Part shown: in pieces, positions 15,738 to 22,815 of the stretch
Layout of the letters: each line of letters opens with the position of its first letter
Position numbering within the stretch: position 1 is the first letter of the stretch
NCBI RefSeq assembly: GCF_021151785.1
Contig: NZ_JAGKWP010000036.1
Location: 1-23,139 of the forward strand
Direction of reading: 5' to 3'
Length of the DNA: 23,139 nt
Source: Flavobacterium sp.
GTDB lineage: Bacteria > Bacteroidota > Bacteroidia > Flavobacteriales > Flavobacteriaceae
Notes under the pieces: generated by a model
The model's database searches: none
Told to the model about the DNA's origin: nothing
The model's input: the letters and a program-made list of their open reading frames with translations, nothing else
Program-made: the position numbers and the translations under genes

Positions 15738-15773
15738 CCTTGTTTAGAATTAATATAAATAAAAATAAGCATA

Positions 15774-17252
15774 ATGAAAAAAATAAGTCTTATTACTTCG
15801 CTTTTATTTGTGGCACTATCATCGGCACAAAAATTGAATTCTTTGCTAGATCCTAATTTTTGGAGAAAAAATCCGGATGTGTCCACAGTTAAATTAGAAA
15901 TAGAGAAAGGGAACGATCCTACAGCATTAAATCCTTCTGCTTTTGATCCAGTAACTTTAGCAATCAATAATGGTGCTAGCAATGATGTAGTCAAATTTCT
16001 AATTGAACAGAAAGGTAATGAAATTAATAAAGTAACCCATGATGGGCGTATTTACTTGCATTGGGCATCTAGTAAAGGTAATGTAGAATTGGTAGAATAT
16101 TTAATTGAAAAAGGAGCAAATATTTATTGGGAAGATACTAGTAATAATACCCCGTTAGTGTTTGCTTTGGGTAATGGACAAAATAATCAAGCTTTGTTTG
16201 AAGCCTATCTTAAAGCAGGTCTAGATATAAAAAAGAAGTATAAAAACGGAGCTAATTTACTTTTATTGGCTGTAGGGAGTGATAAAGATTTACATATTAC
16301 TAATTATCTTATATCCAAAGGTTTGTCTTTTAAAGACGTAGATCAAGAAGGGAATACACTTTTTGACTATGCAGCAAGAACAGGTAATCTTACTAATTTA
16401 AAAACGTTGTATGGCAAAGGAGTTAAGCCTACTGCAAATGCCTTGCTTTTTGCAGCAGAAGGTACAAGAAGAAGTGCTAATTCTATTGAAATTTTTCAAT
16501 ATTTAGTTGATGAATTGAAAATTAAACCTACTGTTTTATCTAAAAATCAAGAGTCGGTTTTACATTTTTTAGCCAAAAAAGAAAATCAATTACCTATTAT
16601 TACTTATTTTAAAGACAAAGGAGTAGCCCTACAAACAGCAGATGGTGATGGTAACACGGTATTGCATTATGCTGCTTCAGGAAGAGACTTGGCTCTAGTA
16701 AACTATTTGTTAGAGCAAAAAGTATCGGTAAATAGTACAAATAAAAAAGGAGAAACTCCTTTAACACAAGCGGTTAAGTCAGGGTCAATAGATGTTATTT
16801 CTACACTACTCAAACATGGAGCAAATATTACTGTTTTAGATCAAGAAGGGCAACCTTTAGCTTATCATTTGGTACAAAATTTTAAAGCACCAAGAGGAGG
16901 AAATGATGATTTTTTAGATAAAATAAAGTTATTGAAAGACAATGGATTAGTTTTGAATAGACCATTTAAAGATGGTAATACTATGTATCATATTGCAGTA
17001 GCAAAAAATGACTTACAATTGATCAAAAAATTGGAAGGACTAGGTATAGATATTAATACTAGAAATGCGGAAGGACTTACAGCACTTCATAAAGCTGCTT
17101 TAGTGGCAAAAGATGACATTATTTTAAAATACCTCTTATCTTTGAACGCCAATAAATCTATTAAAACAGATTTAGATGAAACGGCTTATGATTTAGCTAA
17201 AGAAAATGAAGTATTAATACAAAACGAGGTGAATATCGACTTTTTAAAATAA
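15774..17252 (+). CDS. Secreted ankyrin-repeat protein
   Basis: 492 residues. The signal peptide MKKISLITSLLFVALSSAQ ends near A18, so the protein is periplasmic or exported. Most of the remainder is ankyrin repeats, seen as repeated G(N/K)T/PL..A...G....V..LL..G..(V/I)N units. Examples are GRIYLHWASSKGNVELVEYL (91-110), NTPLVFAL, EGNTLFDYAARTGNL (192-206), then GNTVLHYAASGRDLALVNYL, GETPLTQAVKSGSIDVISTL, GNTMYHIAVAKND and GLTALHKAALVAKDD near the C-terminus. I estimate nine to eleven repeats, several degenerate. There is no enzymatic motif. It is first in the operon and one base from the DUF2271 gene. A scaffold for, or chaperone of, the periplasmic flavoprotein is an inference; the role is unknown. 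Confidence 0.92.
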   Translation: MKKISLITSLLFVALSSAQKLNSLLDPNFWRKNPDVSTVKLEIEKGNDPTALNPSAFDPVTLAINNGASNDVVKFLIEQKGNEINKVTHDGRIYLHWASSKGNVELVEYLIEKGANIYWEDTSNNTPLVFALGNGQNNQALFEAYLKAGLDIKKKYKNGANLLLLAVGSDKDLHITNYLISKGLSFKDVDQEGNTLFDYAARTGNLTNLKTLYGKGVKPTANALLFAAEGTRRSANSIEIFQYLVDELKIKPTVLSKNQESVLHFLAKKENQLPIITYFKDKGVALQTADGDGNTVLHYAASGRDLALVNYLLEQKVSVNSTNKKGETPLTQAVKSGSIDVISTLLKHGANITVLDQEGQPLAYHLVQNFKAPRGGNDDFLDKIKLLKDNGLVLNRPFKDGNTMYHIAVAKNDLQLIKKLEGLGIDINTRNAEGLTALHKAALVAKDDIILKYLLSLNANKSIKTDLDETAYDLAKENEVLIQNEVNIDFLK

Positions 17253-17253
17253 A

Positions 17254-17733
17254 ATGAAAAAATACATTAAATATATCGTTCTAAGTACAGTATTTATTTT
17301 ACTTACTCATCAAGCAACTGCTCAAACTTCAAAGTATAAATGCATGTTGCAAATGTCTAATTATGTGGGTGAAGGTGCTTATATAGTTGTATCATTAATC
17401 AATCCAAAAGGACAATATGAAAAAACATTATATGTCATGGGAGATGATAAAAAATGGTACAAGGACTTAAAAGAGTGGTTTAAATTTTATAACAAAAAGA
17501 AAAAAGTAGATGCCAAAACAGGTGCTTCTGTTGCAGGTGGTGATCGTAGTGTAACTATTTTCGAAATAGAGGATAGTAAATGGAATTCAGGATACAAAAT
17601 TAGATTTGAATCTGCTGTAGAGAATCAAAAATACCATGTTACAGATGCTGAAATTGAATTAAATTCTACCACTGCTATGGATAAAGTAGAAGGCAATGGG
17701 TATATACGTTTTGTTAAATTAAGTAAAATGTAA
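17254..17733 (+). CDS. Secreted DUF2271 protein, candidate FMN-carrying electron carrier
   Basis: 159 residues with a signal peptide ending near residue 23 (HQATAQ). The mature domain matches DUF2271 (CMLQMSNYVGEGAYIVVSLINPKGQYEKTLYV opening, WYKDLKEWF, then an immunoglobulin-like beta pattern). Residues 86-92 read DAKTGAS, a good fit to the ApbE flavinylation consensus Dxx(S/T)GA(T/S), with S92 as the predicted FMN attachment residue. DUF2271 genes commonly neighbour PepSY and apbE genes. Here they are immediately downstream, with gaps of 9 bases and then an overlap. It would accept electrons in the periplasm from the downstream reductase. Covalent FMN is predicted, not shown. Confidence 0.88.
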   Translation: MKKYIKYIVLSTVFILLTHQATAQTSKYKCMLQMSNYVGEGAYIVVSLINPKGQYEKTLYVMGDDKKWYKDLKEWFKFYNKKKKVDAKTGASVAGGDRSVTIFEIEDSKWNSGYKIRFESAVENQKYHVTDAEIELNSTTAMDKVEGNGYIRFVKLSKM

Positions 17734-17742
17734 TTATAATTC

Positions 17743-19935
17743 ATGACCTTGTCAATTTGGCGATATGCACATTTACTTTTAGCTACTTTAGCGGCTGTTT
17801 TTATATTTATTGCTTCAATAACAGGAATTATTTTAGCTGTTGATGAAGTAAAACAACAATTCAAGCCTTTAAAGCATGATAGCTATGAATTGCTAACATT
17901 GGCGAAAGTAATTCCAACACTAAAAAAACAGTTTTTAGAAATTAGTGAACTCGAGATAGACACTCATGGTTTTGTACTCATCAAGGCGCTTGATTTAGAA
18001 GGAAATGAAGTGGAAGCATATGTAAATCCTAATACTGGTAGTGTCATAGGAAAACCCCAAAAGAAAAGTGAGTGGATACAATGGGTTACTTCATTACATC
18101 GTTCTCTTTTTTTGCATGAAACAGGAAGAATTATAATGGGAATTAGCGCATTTTTGTTGCTTTTAATTACTATTACAGGCGCGTTATTGATTTCTCAAAG
18201 GCAAAATGGATTTCGTAGATTTTTGACTCGAATTCCAAAAGAAATAGGCTGGACGTTTTGGCATGTTATTTTAGGGAGATTTTTTTTGGTTCCTATGCTT
18301 GTTATTGCATTAACTGGGTCATGGATGATGATGTATCGTCTAAATAGTTGGGGTGAGGTTAAAGAACAACATCTTAAAATAAATTTAGGCGGTGAAATTC
18401 CTAAGGTTATAAATATTGAACAATTTAAATCTTTTCAAACAATACATTTAAATGACGTACAAAAAATAATTTTCCCTTTTACCGAGGATGTAGAAGAATA
18501 TTATCAATTAAAATTGAAAGATAAGTCATTGCTAATTAATCAATTCAATGGTCAAATTTTGAGTGAGGTTGAATATCCTCAAACATTACTTCTCCAAACT
18601 TTGATGTTAGATTTACACACTGGTCGAACACATATAATTTGGGCTATAATTTTAGGAATTACGGCATTGAGTATCGTTTATTTTATAAGTTCTGGTTTCA
18701 CCATGTCTTGGAAGCGGATGCGAAATAAAATTCAAAATTCATTTTCCAAAGAAGAGAGTACAATTGTTTTATGGGTAGGTTCTGAAAACGGAAGCACATT
18801 AGGATTTGCTAATTTGGTAAAAAAGCAATGGGTAAAAGCAGGTGAGAAGGTTTTTATTGCTGAAATGAATCGGTTTGAAAGTTTTCCTAATGCAACTCAT
18901 TTTATATTTTTTACGTCAACTCATGGAACAGGTGAAGCTCCTTCAAATGCAAATAATTTTTTGAATCTTCTCTCACAAGTTGTTATTAATGGAAGAATTA
19001 AGACAGCAGTAGTTGGGTTTGGTTCTAAGAATTATCCTGATTTTTGTGCTTTTGCTAAAGAAGTTCAAGTAAATCTTCAAAAGCAAACATGGAATGATAC
19101 CTTTATACCATTTCATACCGTTAACGATAAGTCTAACCTTGAATTGGTAACTTGGACCAAAGCTTGGAATCAGAAATGTACTTTTCAACTTAGTGAAACG
19201 CCTGCTTATTATTCCCAAACGAGTAAAGGGCTGATGCGATTCAAGGTAATCGCTAAGTCAGAGATTGCAACAGAAGGTCAAACGTTTATTATTCAATTCA
19301 AACCTCAAAAAAGAGCTTTTTTTCAATCAGGAGATTTATTGGTTATATATCCAGGGAATCAGGAAGAAGAACGGATATATTCTATTGGCAAAGTAGATAA
19401 TACAATTCAATTAATTGTGAAATTACATCAAAATGGTATAGGGTCTGGATTTTTGAATAAGCTAACACTTGGTGCTGAAATTGAAGCTAAAATAATAGAG
19501 AATCCAATGTTCCATTTACCCTCAAGAAGACCGACAATTTTAATTTCTAATGGAACGGGTATTGCACCTTTTATTGGGATGATTAATCAAAGTAAAAATC
19601 AAGAATTACATGTTTTCGCAGGTTTTAAACAAAAAACACATTTAGTTGCTGTCCTTGAAAAACAAATGTATAGATTTTTAGAAACCAAGCAGTTAACAAG
19701 TTTTCAGTTGGCCTTATCAAGGGAAGGAAGCAGAGAGTATGTCACACAATTAATAGAAAGGCAATCAGATTTAATTGTCAAAACACTAAATAATAATGGA
19801 GTAATTATGATTTGTGGTTCCTTGACAATGATGAAAGATATAAAAATTATTTTAAGTCAAATCTGTCATGATAAATTGGGACAAGACGTTGATTTTTATA
19901 CAACAAATGGTCAAATTTTAACAGACTGTTATTGA
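17743..19935 (+). CDS. PepSY transmembrane protein fused to flavodoxin and FAD/NAD(P)H reductase
   Basis: 730-residue inner-membrane oxidoreductase. The N-terminal half is a PepSY_TM module with four predicted spans (about 9-33, 128-150, 176-198, 298-318) and periplasmic PepSY-like loops. Histidines near span ends (H10, H119, H125, H174, H292, H297) are candidate heme b ligands. The C-terminal cytosolic half resembles CPR/sulfite reductase flavoprotein. It has an FMN-binding flavodoxin domain (GSENGSTLGFA 346-356, TSTHGTGEAP 391-400), an FAD site RIYSIG (544-549), a nucleotide-binding GTGIAPF (604-610), CGS (691-693) and a C-terminal Tyr. It probably carries electrons from NAD(P)H across the membrane. 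Single-span PepSY ferric-siderophore reductases are relatives by domain. It ends overlapping apbE (TGATG). Confidence 0.93.
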   Translation: MTLSIWRYAHLLLATLAAVFIFIASITGIILAVDEVKQQFKPLKHDSYELLTLAKVIPTLKKQFLEISELEIDTHGFVLIKALDLEGNEVEAYVNPNTGSVIGKPQKKSEWIQWVTSLHRSLFLHETGRIIMGISAFLLLLITITGALLISQRQNGFRRFLTRIPKEIGWTFWHVILGRFFLVPMLVIALTGSWMMMYRLNSWGEVKEQHLKINLGGEIPKVINIEQFKSFQTIHLNDVQKIIFPFTEDVEEYYQLKLKDKSLLINQFNGQILSEVEYPQTLLLQTLMLDLHTGRTHIIWAIILGITALSIVYFISSGFTMSWKRMRNKIQNSFSKEESTIVLWVGSENGSTLGFANLVKKQWVKAGEKVFIAEMNRFESFPNATHFIFFTSTHGTGEAPSNANNFLNLLSQVVINGRIKTAVVGFGSKNYPDFCAFAKEVQVNLQKQTWNDTFIPFHTVNDKSNLELVTWTKAWNQKCTFQLSETPAYYSQTSKGLMRFKVIAKSEIATEGQTFIIQFKPQKRAFFQSGDLLVIYPGNQEEERIYSIGKVDNTIQLIVKLHQNGIGSGFLNKLTLGAEIEAKIIENPMFHLPSRRPTILISNGTGIAPFIGMINQSKNQELHVFAGFKQKTHLVAVLEKQMYRFLETKQLTSFQLALSREGSREYVTQLIERQSDLIVKTLNNNGVIMICGSLTMMKDIKIILSQICHDKLGQDVDFYTTNGQILTDCY

Positions 19936-20918
19936 TGAGGTATTTTGTTTTTTTACTATTGATTAGTTGCTACTTGGGATCAGCTCAAGTACAAAGACAC
20001 AGAGCGGTAACTTTGATGGGAAGCCGTTTTGATATTACAGTAGTTGCTACTGATTCTATAAATGCTGAAAGGTATATTGACGAAGCGATAAACGAAATCG
20101 ACCGTATAGAGAATCTAATTTCTGAATGGCAACCACATACACAAGTTTCTGAAATTAATAAAAATGCAGGCAAAAAACCAGTAAAAGTAGATCAAGAAGT
20201 TATCCGACTGACGCAAACAGCCTTAAAATTTTCCGAACAAACTAAAGGGGCATTTGATATTAGTATAGTAGCTATGGATAAAATCTGGAAATTTGATGGT
20301 TTAATGACAGACAAACCTAGTGATGAAACTATAAAAAAATCGATAGAAAAAGTAAATTATCATTGGATTGAAGTTGATACCGTTCAATCAACCATTTTTC
20401 TTAAAAGAGAAGGAATGAAAATAGGTTTTGGTTCTATTGGTAAAGGATATGCCGCTGATAAAGCCCGGTCTCTTTTAGAAAATAAAGGGGTTAAGGCAGG
20501 TATTATTAATGCTTCTGGAGATTTAACAACTTGGGGTAAACAACAAAATGGAAAATATTGGAGTATAGGTATTACTAATCCTTTTGATACTAATGATTTT
20601 ATTGGAATTTATAAATTATATCGTTGGGCTGTAACGACATCTGGTAATTATGAAAAGTTTGTGGAGTTTGATGGAATACGTTATAGTCACATTATTAATC
20701 CTAAAACGGGTTGGCCTACGACAGGACTTTGTAGTGTGTCGGTTTTTGGACCAAGTGCAGAAATAGCAAATGGACTGAGCACATCAATCATGGTTTTAGG
20801 AGTAGATTTAGGGCTTAAATTATTAAAAGATTTTCCAAATTATTCTGCTTTACTCATTTCAGATAAAGGCAAAGTTATAAAATCAGATAACTTTAAAAAG
20901 GGAAAATTTATAAAGTAA
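19935..20918 (+). CDS. apbE: FAD:protein FMN transferase
   Basis: ApbE transfers FMN from FAD onto Thr/Ser of target proteins in the periplasm. The start is the ATG at 19935, overlapping the previous stop (TGATG), rather than a TTG one codon earlier. The 327-residue protein has a signal sequence MRYFVFLLLISCYLGSAQ. LISC fits a lipobox, so it may be a lipoprotein, but SAQ also allows ordinary cleavage. Motifs present are MGSRFDITV (28-36), KGAFDIS (104-110), GFGSIGKGYAADKAR (164-178), GIINASGDL (189-197), TTSGNYEKF (234-242) and HIINPKTGWP (252-261). The metal-binding position that is usually Asp in AD..(S/A)T is N279, with T283 kept. Its likely target is the DUF2271 protein two genes upstream. 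Confidence 0.95.
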   Translation: MRYFVFLLLISCYLGSAQVQRHRAVTLMGSRFDITVVATDSINAERYIDEAINEIDRIENLISEWQPHTQVSEINKNAGKKPVKVDQEVIRLTQTALKFSEQTKGAFDISIVAMDKIWKFDGLMTDKPSDETIKKSIEKVNYHWIEVDTVQSTIFLKREGMKIGFGSIGKGYAADKARSLLENKGVKAGIINASGDLTTWGKQQNGKYWSIGITNPFDTNDFIGIYKLYRWAVTTSGNYEKFVEFDGIRYSHIINPKTGWPTTGLCSVSVFGPSAEIANGLSTSIMVLGVDLGLKLLKDFPNYSALLISDKGKVIKSDNFKKGKFIK

Positions 20919-20954
20919 GTCGGGCAATTCATTAAGGAATTAAGTTTATACAAC

Positions 20955-21701
20955 TCAAATAAAAATACTCATAAATAGAGCTTTGTTTTTAAGTATTGTG
21001 AAAATGCCTGTCATTAAAATGAGTACTAGAACAATAGTTTTGAATTGTTTTTCAGTGAGTAAGTTTACAATTTGTTTGCCAATGTATGTCCCGACAATAC
21101 TAACTACAATTAAAATAGGAATCAAATATAAATGCTCTTTATGTATAAATCCATTTCCTGCATAAACAATACTTCTGCTAAGATCTATACCAAAATCAAT
21201 GATAGCAGAGGTAGCAATAAAAACCGTAGGTTTTAGGTTGTAAGAAGAAAGCACCATTCCTCTAATAGCACCACCAGTTCCAATAATTCCTGCAATAAAA
21301 CCAGAAACAAGACCGCCTAAAACAGAATTAGTAGTATTAGGTCTGATAGTAAGTGAACGAACAGTTAATAAAAGAGCGCTAAGCGATATTAAAAATACGG
21401 ATAAAATAGCTTCTAAATGAGTTCCAGAAATAAATTGACTTAAATAGGCACCAATCAAAACTGAAAACACAGAAGTTATTCCCATAGATAAAATAATTTT
21501 TTTATCAAATCCTTCTCTGAAAAAATAAATTTTAGATAAATTACTAGAAACATGATAAAGAGCCGTAATTCCTAAAACAACATGAAAATCAAGAAAATAA
21601 CTAGCAATGGGAATAAATAACATGGAAGAACCAAATCCACCTACAGTGCCTACGATTTCAGCTAATAATGCTAATAATATGAAATAAATTAAAAAATCCA
21701 A
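20955..21701 (-). CDS. TSUP-family sulfite/organosulfonate exporter (TauE/SafE)
   Basis: 248-residue membrane protein of the TauE/SafE (TSUP) family. It has about eight hydrophobic segments, the GTVGGFGSSMLFIPIASYFL motif (18-37) and a second copy GIIGTGGAIRGMVL, the two-fold repeat typical of the family. Substrates in the family include sulfite, sulfoacetate and other organic anions; this one is unknown. The start is TTG at 21701. No ATG precedes the first membrane segment, and the next Met (residue 27) would remove it. The gene is convergent with apbE (36-base gap holding no recognised terminator). Upstream is an intrinsic terminator belonging to the nitronate monooxygenase gene. Confidence 0.9.
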   Translation of the reverse strand: MDFLIYFILLALLAEIVGTVGGFGSSMLFIPIASYFLDFHVVLGITALYHVSSNLSKIYFFREGFDKKIILSMGITSVFSVLIGAYLSQFISGTHLEAILSVFLISLSALLLTVRSLTIRPNTTNSVLGGLVSGFIAGIIGTGGAIRGMVLSSYNLKPTVFIATSAIIDFGIDLSRSIVYAGNGFIHKEHLYLIPILIVVSIVGTYIGKQIVNLLTEKQFKTIVLVLILMTGIFTILKNKALFMSIFI

Positions 21702-21727
21702 ATGAAATAAATTAAACAGCTAAATGT

Positions 21728-21764
21728 AATAAAAATCGAGTACATAATTGACTCGATTTTTATT
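21728..21764 (-). terminator. Intrinsic terminator after the nitronate monooxygenase gene
   Basis: A perfect 14-bp stem with arms at 21728-21741 (AATAAAAATCGAGT) and 21751-21764 around a 9-base loop. On the minus strand the 3' arm ends in a TTTTTATT U-rich tail. It starts right at the stop codon of the upstream gene. Confidence 0.85.
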
Positions 21765-22717
21765 TAGTTTTTGATTAACTGTTGAACTATAGATTGAATT
21801 GGTAAAATAGCTTTAGTATGTTCAATACTTGGTCCAGCTACCCAAACTGTTTTGTAAGTTACTTCGGTAGCTGCTTTTTCAGTGGCTTTCATACCTATAT
21901 AAAAACGAAACATTTTTACCCATTTTTTTAAAGATTTATTTTTGTTCAAGAGGCGTTCAATCCAGGGTTGTTTGGTACCCACTTTCTGAACATATGGTGT
22001 ATTAATCACGGTACAAGGGGTGCCAGAAATTCGCTCAGTCATAACAATGTCTTTGGCACTGTAATCTACACAAGCTTGTTTATATTCATTTGAAACATTA
22101 GATTCGATTGAAGCAATAAATGGACTTCCAACAGAAACACCTACGGCACCATAAGTTAACATTTGATCAATATCAGCTTTTGTACCAACACCTCCAGCTG
22201 AAATAATAGGTAATGAGGTGTTTTCATTTAATTGTTTAATTAGAGTTGCTGGATCAAGGTCTCCTCTATGACCTCCTGCTTGGTTATTTACAGCAATCAA
22301 TGCATCTGCTCCAAAAGATTCTACTTTTTTTGCAAAATGTAAATCGGTTACATCGCAAAATACTTTTATTCCTGCTTTATGTGCTTCTTTAATGGTTTCT
22401 TCAGGACTTCCTAATGAAGTGATGATAAAATCAACACCTTCTTCACACAAAACACGAAGTTGTTCCTTATACTTAATGTTAGATTTATTAACAATCAAAT
22501 TAAAACCATAACTACCACCTTCCACTTTTGCAGCTTTCAATTCTTTGATAGCAGCTTTCAATTCATCTATAGTTCTATAATTTAAAGCGGGTATACAGCC
22601 TGCAATTCCACTTTTCATTCCCTCAATAACCATTTTCGTATTAGAAACTAAAAACATTGGAGCCATTATGATAGGATGATGAATAGAAAGTAATTCTGTT
22701 AATTTAGCTTTATTCAT
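21764..22717 (-). CDS. Nitronate monooxygenase family flavoprotein
   Basis: FMN-dependent TIM-barrel enzyme of the nitronate monooxygenase/2-nitropropane dioxygenase family. I place the start at the ATG 22717, giving 317 residues beginning MNKAKLTELLSIHHPIIMAPM, the normal family N-terminus. An alternative TTG at 22735 adds six residues but lies inside a TATATTTG promoter element, so it is unlikely. Motifs: NNQAGGHRG (149-157 region), SAGGVGTKADIDQMLTYGAVGVSVGS (FMN phosphate binding). Members oxidise propionate-3-nitronate or other nitronates, and some relatives are enoyl-ACP reductases (FabK), so the exact substrate is uncertain. Monocistronic with its own terminator. Confidence 0.88.
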   Translation of the reverse strand: MNKAKLTELLSIHHPIIMAPMFLVSNTKMVIEGMKSGIAGCIPALNYRTIDELKAAIKELKAAKVEGGSYGFNLIVNKSNIKYKEQLRVLCEEGVDFIITSLGSPEETIKEAHKAGIKVFCDVTDLHFAKKVESFGADALIAVNNQAGGHRGDLDPATLIKQLNENTSLPIISAGGVGTKADIDQMLTYGAVGVSVGSPFIASIESNVSNEYKQACVDYSAKDIVMTERISGTPCTVINTPYVQKVGTKQPWIERLLNKNKSLKKWVKMFRFYIGMKATEKAATEVTYKTVWVAGPSIEHTKAILPIQSIVQQLIKN

Positions 22718-22732
22718 GAGATTATTTTTTAT

Positions 22733-22740
22733 CAAATATA
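22733..22740 (-). promoter_or_regulatory. Candidate -7 promoter element for the nitronate monooxygenase gene
   Basis: The minus strand reads TATATTTG, matching TAnnTTTG, 15 bases before the preferred ATG at 22717. It is preceded by a T-run and a 12-base palindrome (22752-22763). No TTG -33 element at normal spacing is seen. Confidence 0.45.
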
Positions 22741-22751
22741 AAAAAAAATAC

Positions 22752-22763
22752 TATGCATGCATA
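22752..22763. other. 12-bp perfect palindrome TATGCATGCATA
   Basis: This self-complementary 12-mer lies upstream of the TATATTTG element of the nitronate monooxygenase gene and at the end of the preceding terminator. It sits where a repressor operator or part of the -33 region would be. No family of regulator can be named. Confidence 0.4.
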
Positions 22764-22796
22764 AAAAAAGAGCAACAATTGCTTGCCACTCTTTTT
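22763..22796 (-). terminator. Intrinsic terminator after the edge-truncated gene
   Basis: On the minus strand AAAAAGAG pairs with CTCTTTTT, and the inner TGGCAA pairs with TTGTTG using three G-U wobbles. This makes a 14-bp stem with a GCAA loop, followed by a T-run. The wobbles favour the minus-strand RNA, matching the direction of the gene ending at 22816. Confidence 0.75.
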
Positions 22797-22815
22797 CCAA
22801 ATTAAGTATGGAGTT

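Noticed and set aside
15643..15773. Fur box in the VIT/ankyrin divergent region
   Set aside because: No sequence resembling a 19-bp Fur palindrome could be found by eye; the region is plain AT-rich DNA with one -7 candidate.
15704..15994. Minus-strand open frame opposite the ankyrin gene start
   Set aside because: Antisense to a signal peptide and N-terminus of a well-supported gene; no recognisable protein.
22718..22735. TTG at 22735 as the start of the nitronate monooxygenase gene
   Set aside because: It overlaps a TATATTTG promoter element, and the ATG at 22717 gives the normal family N-terminus.
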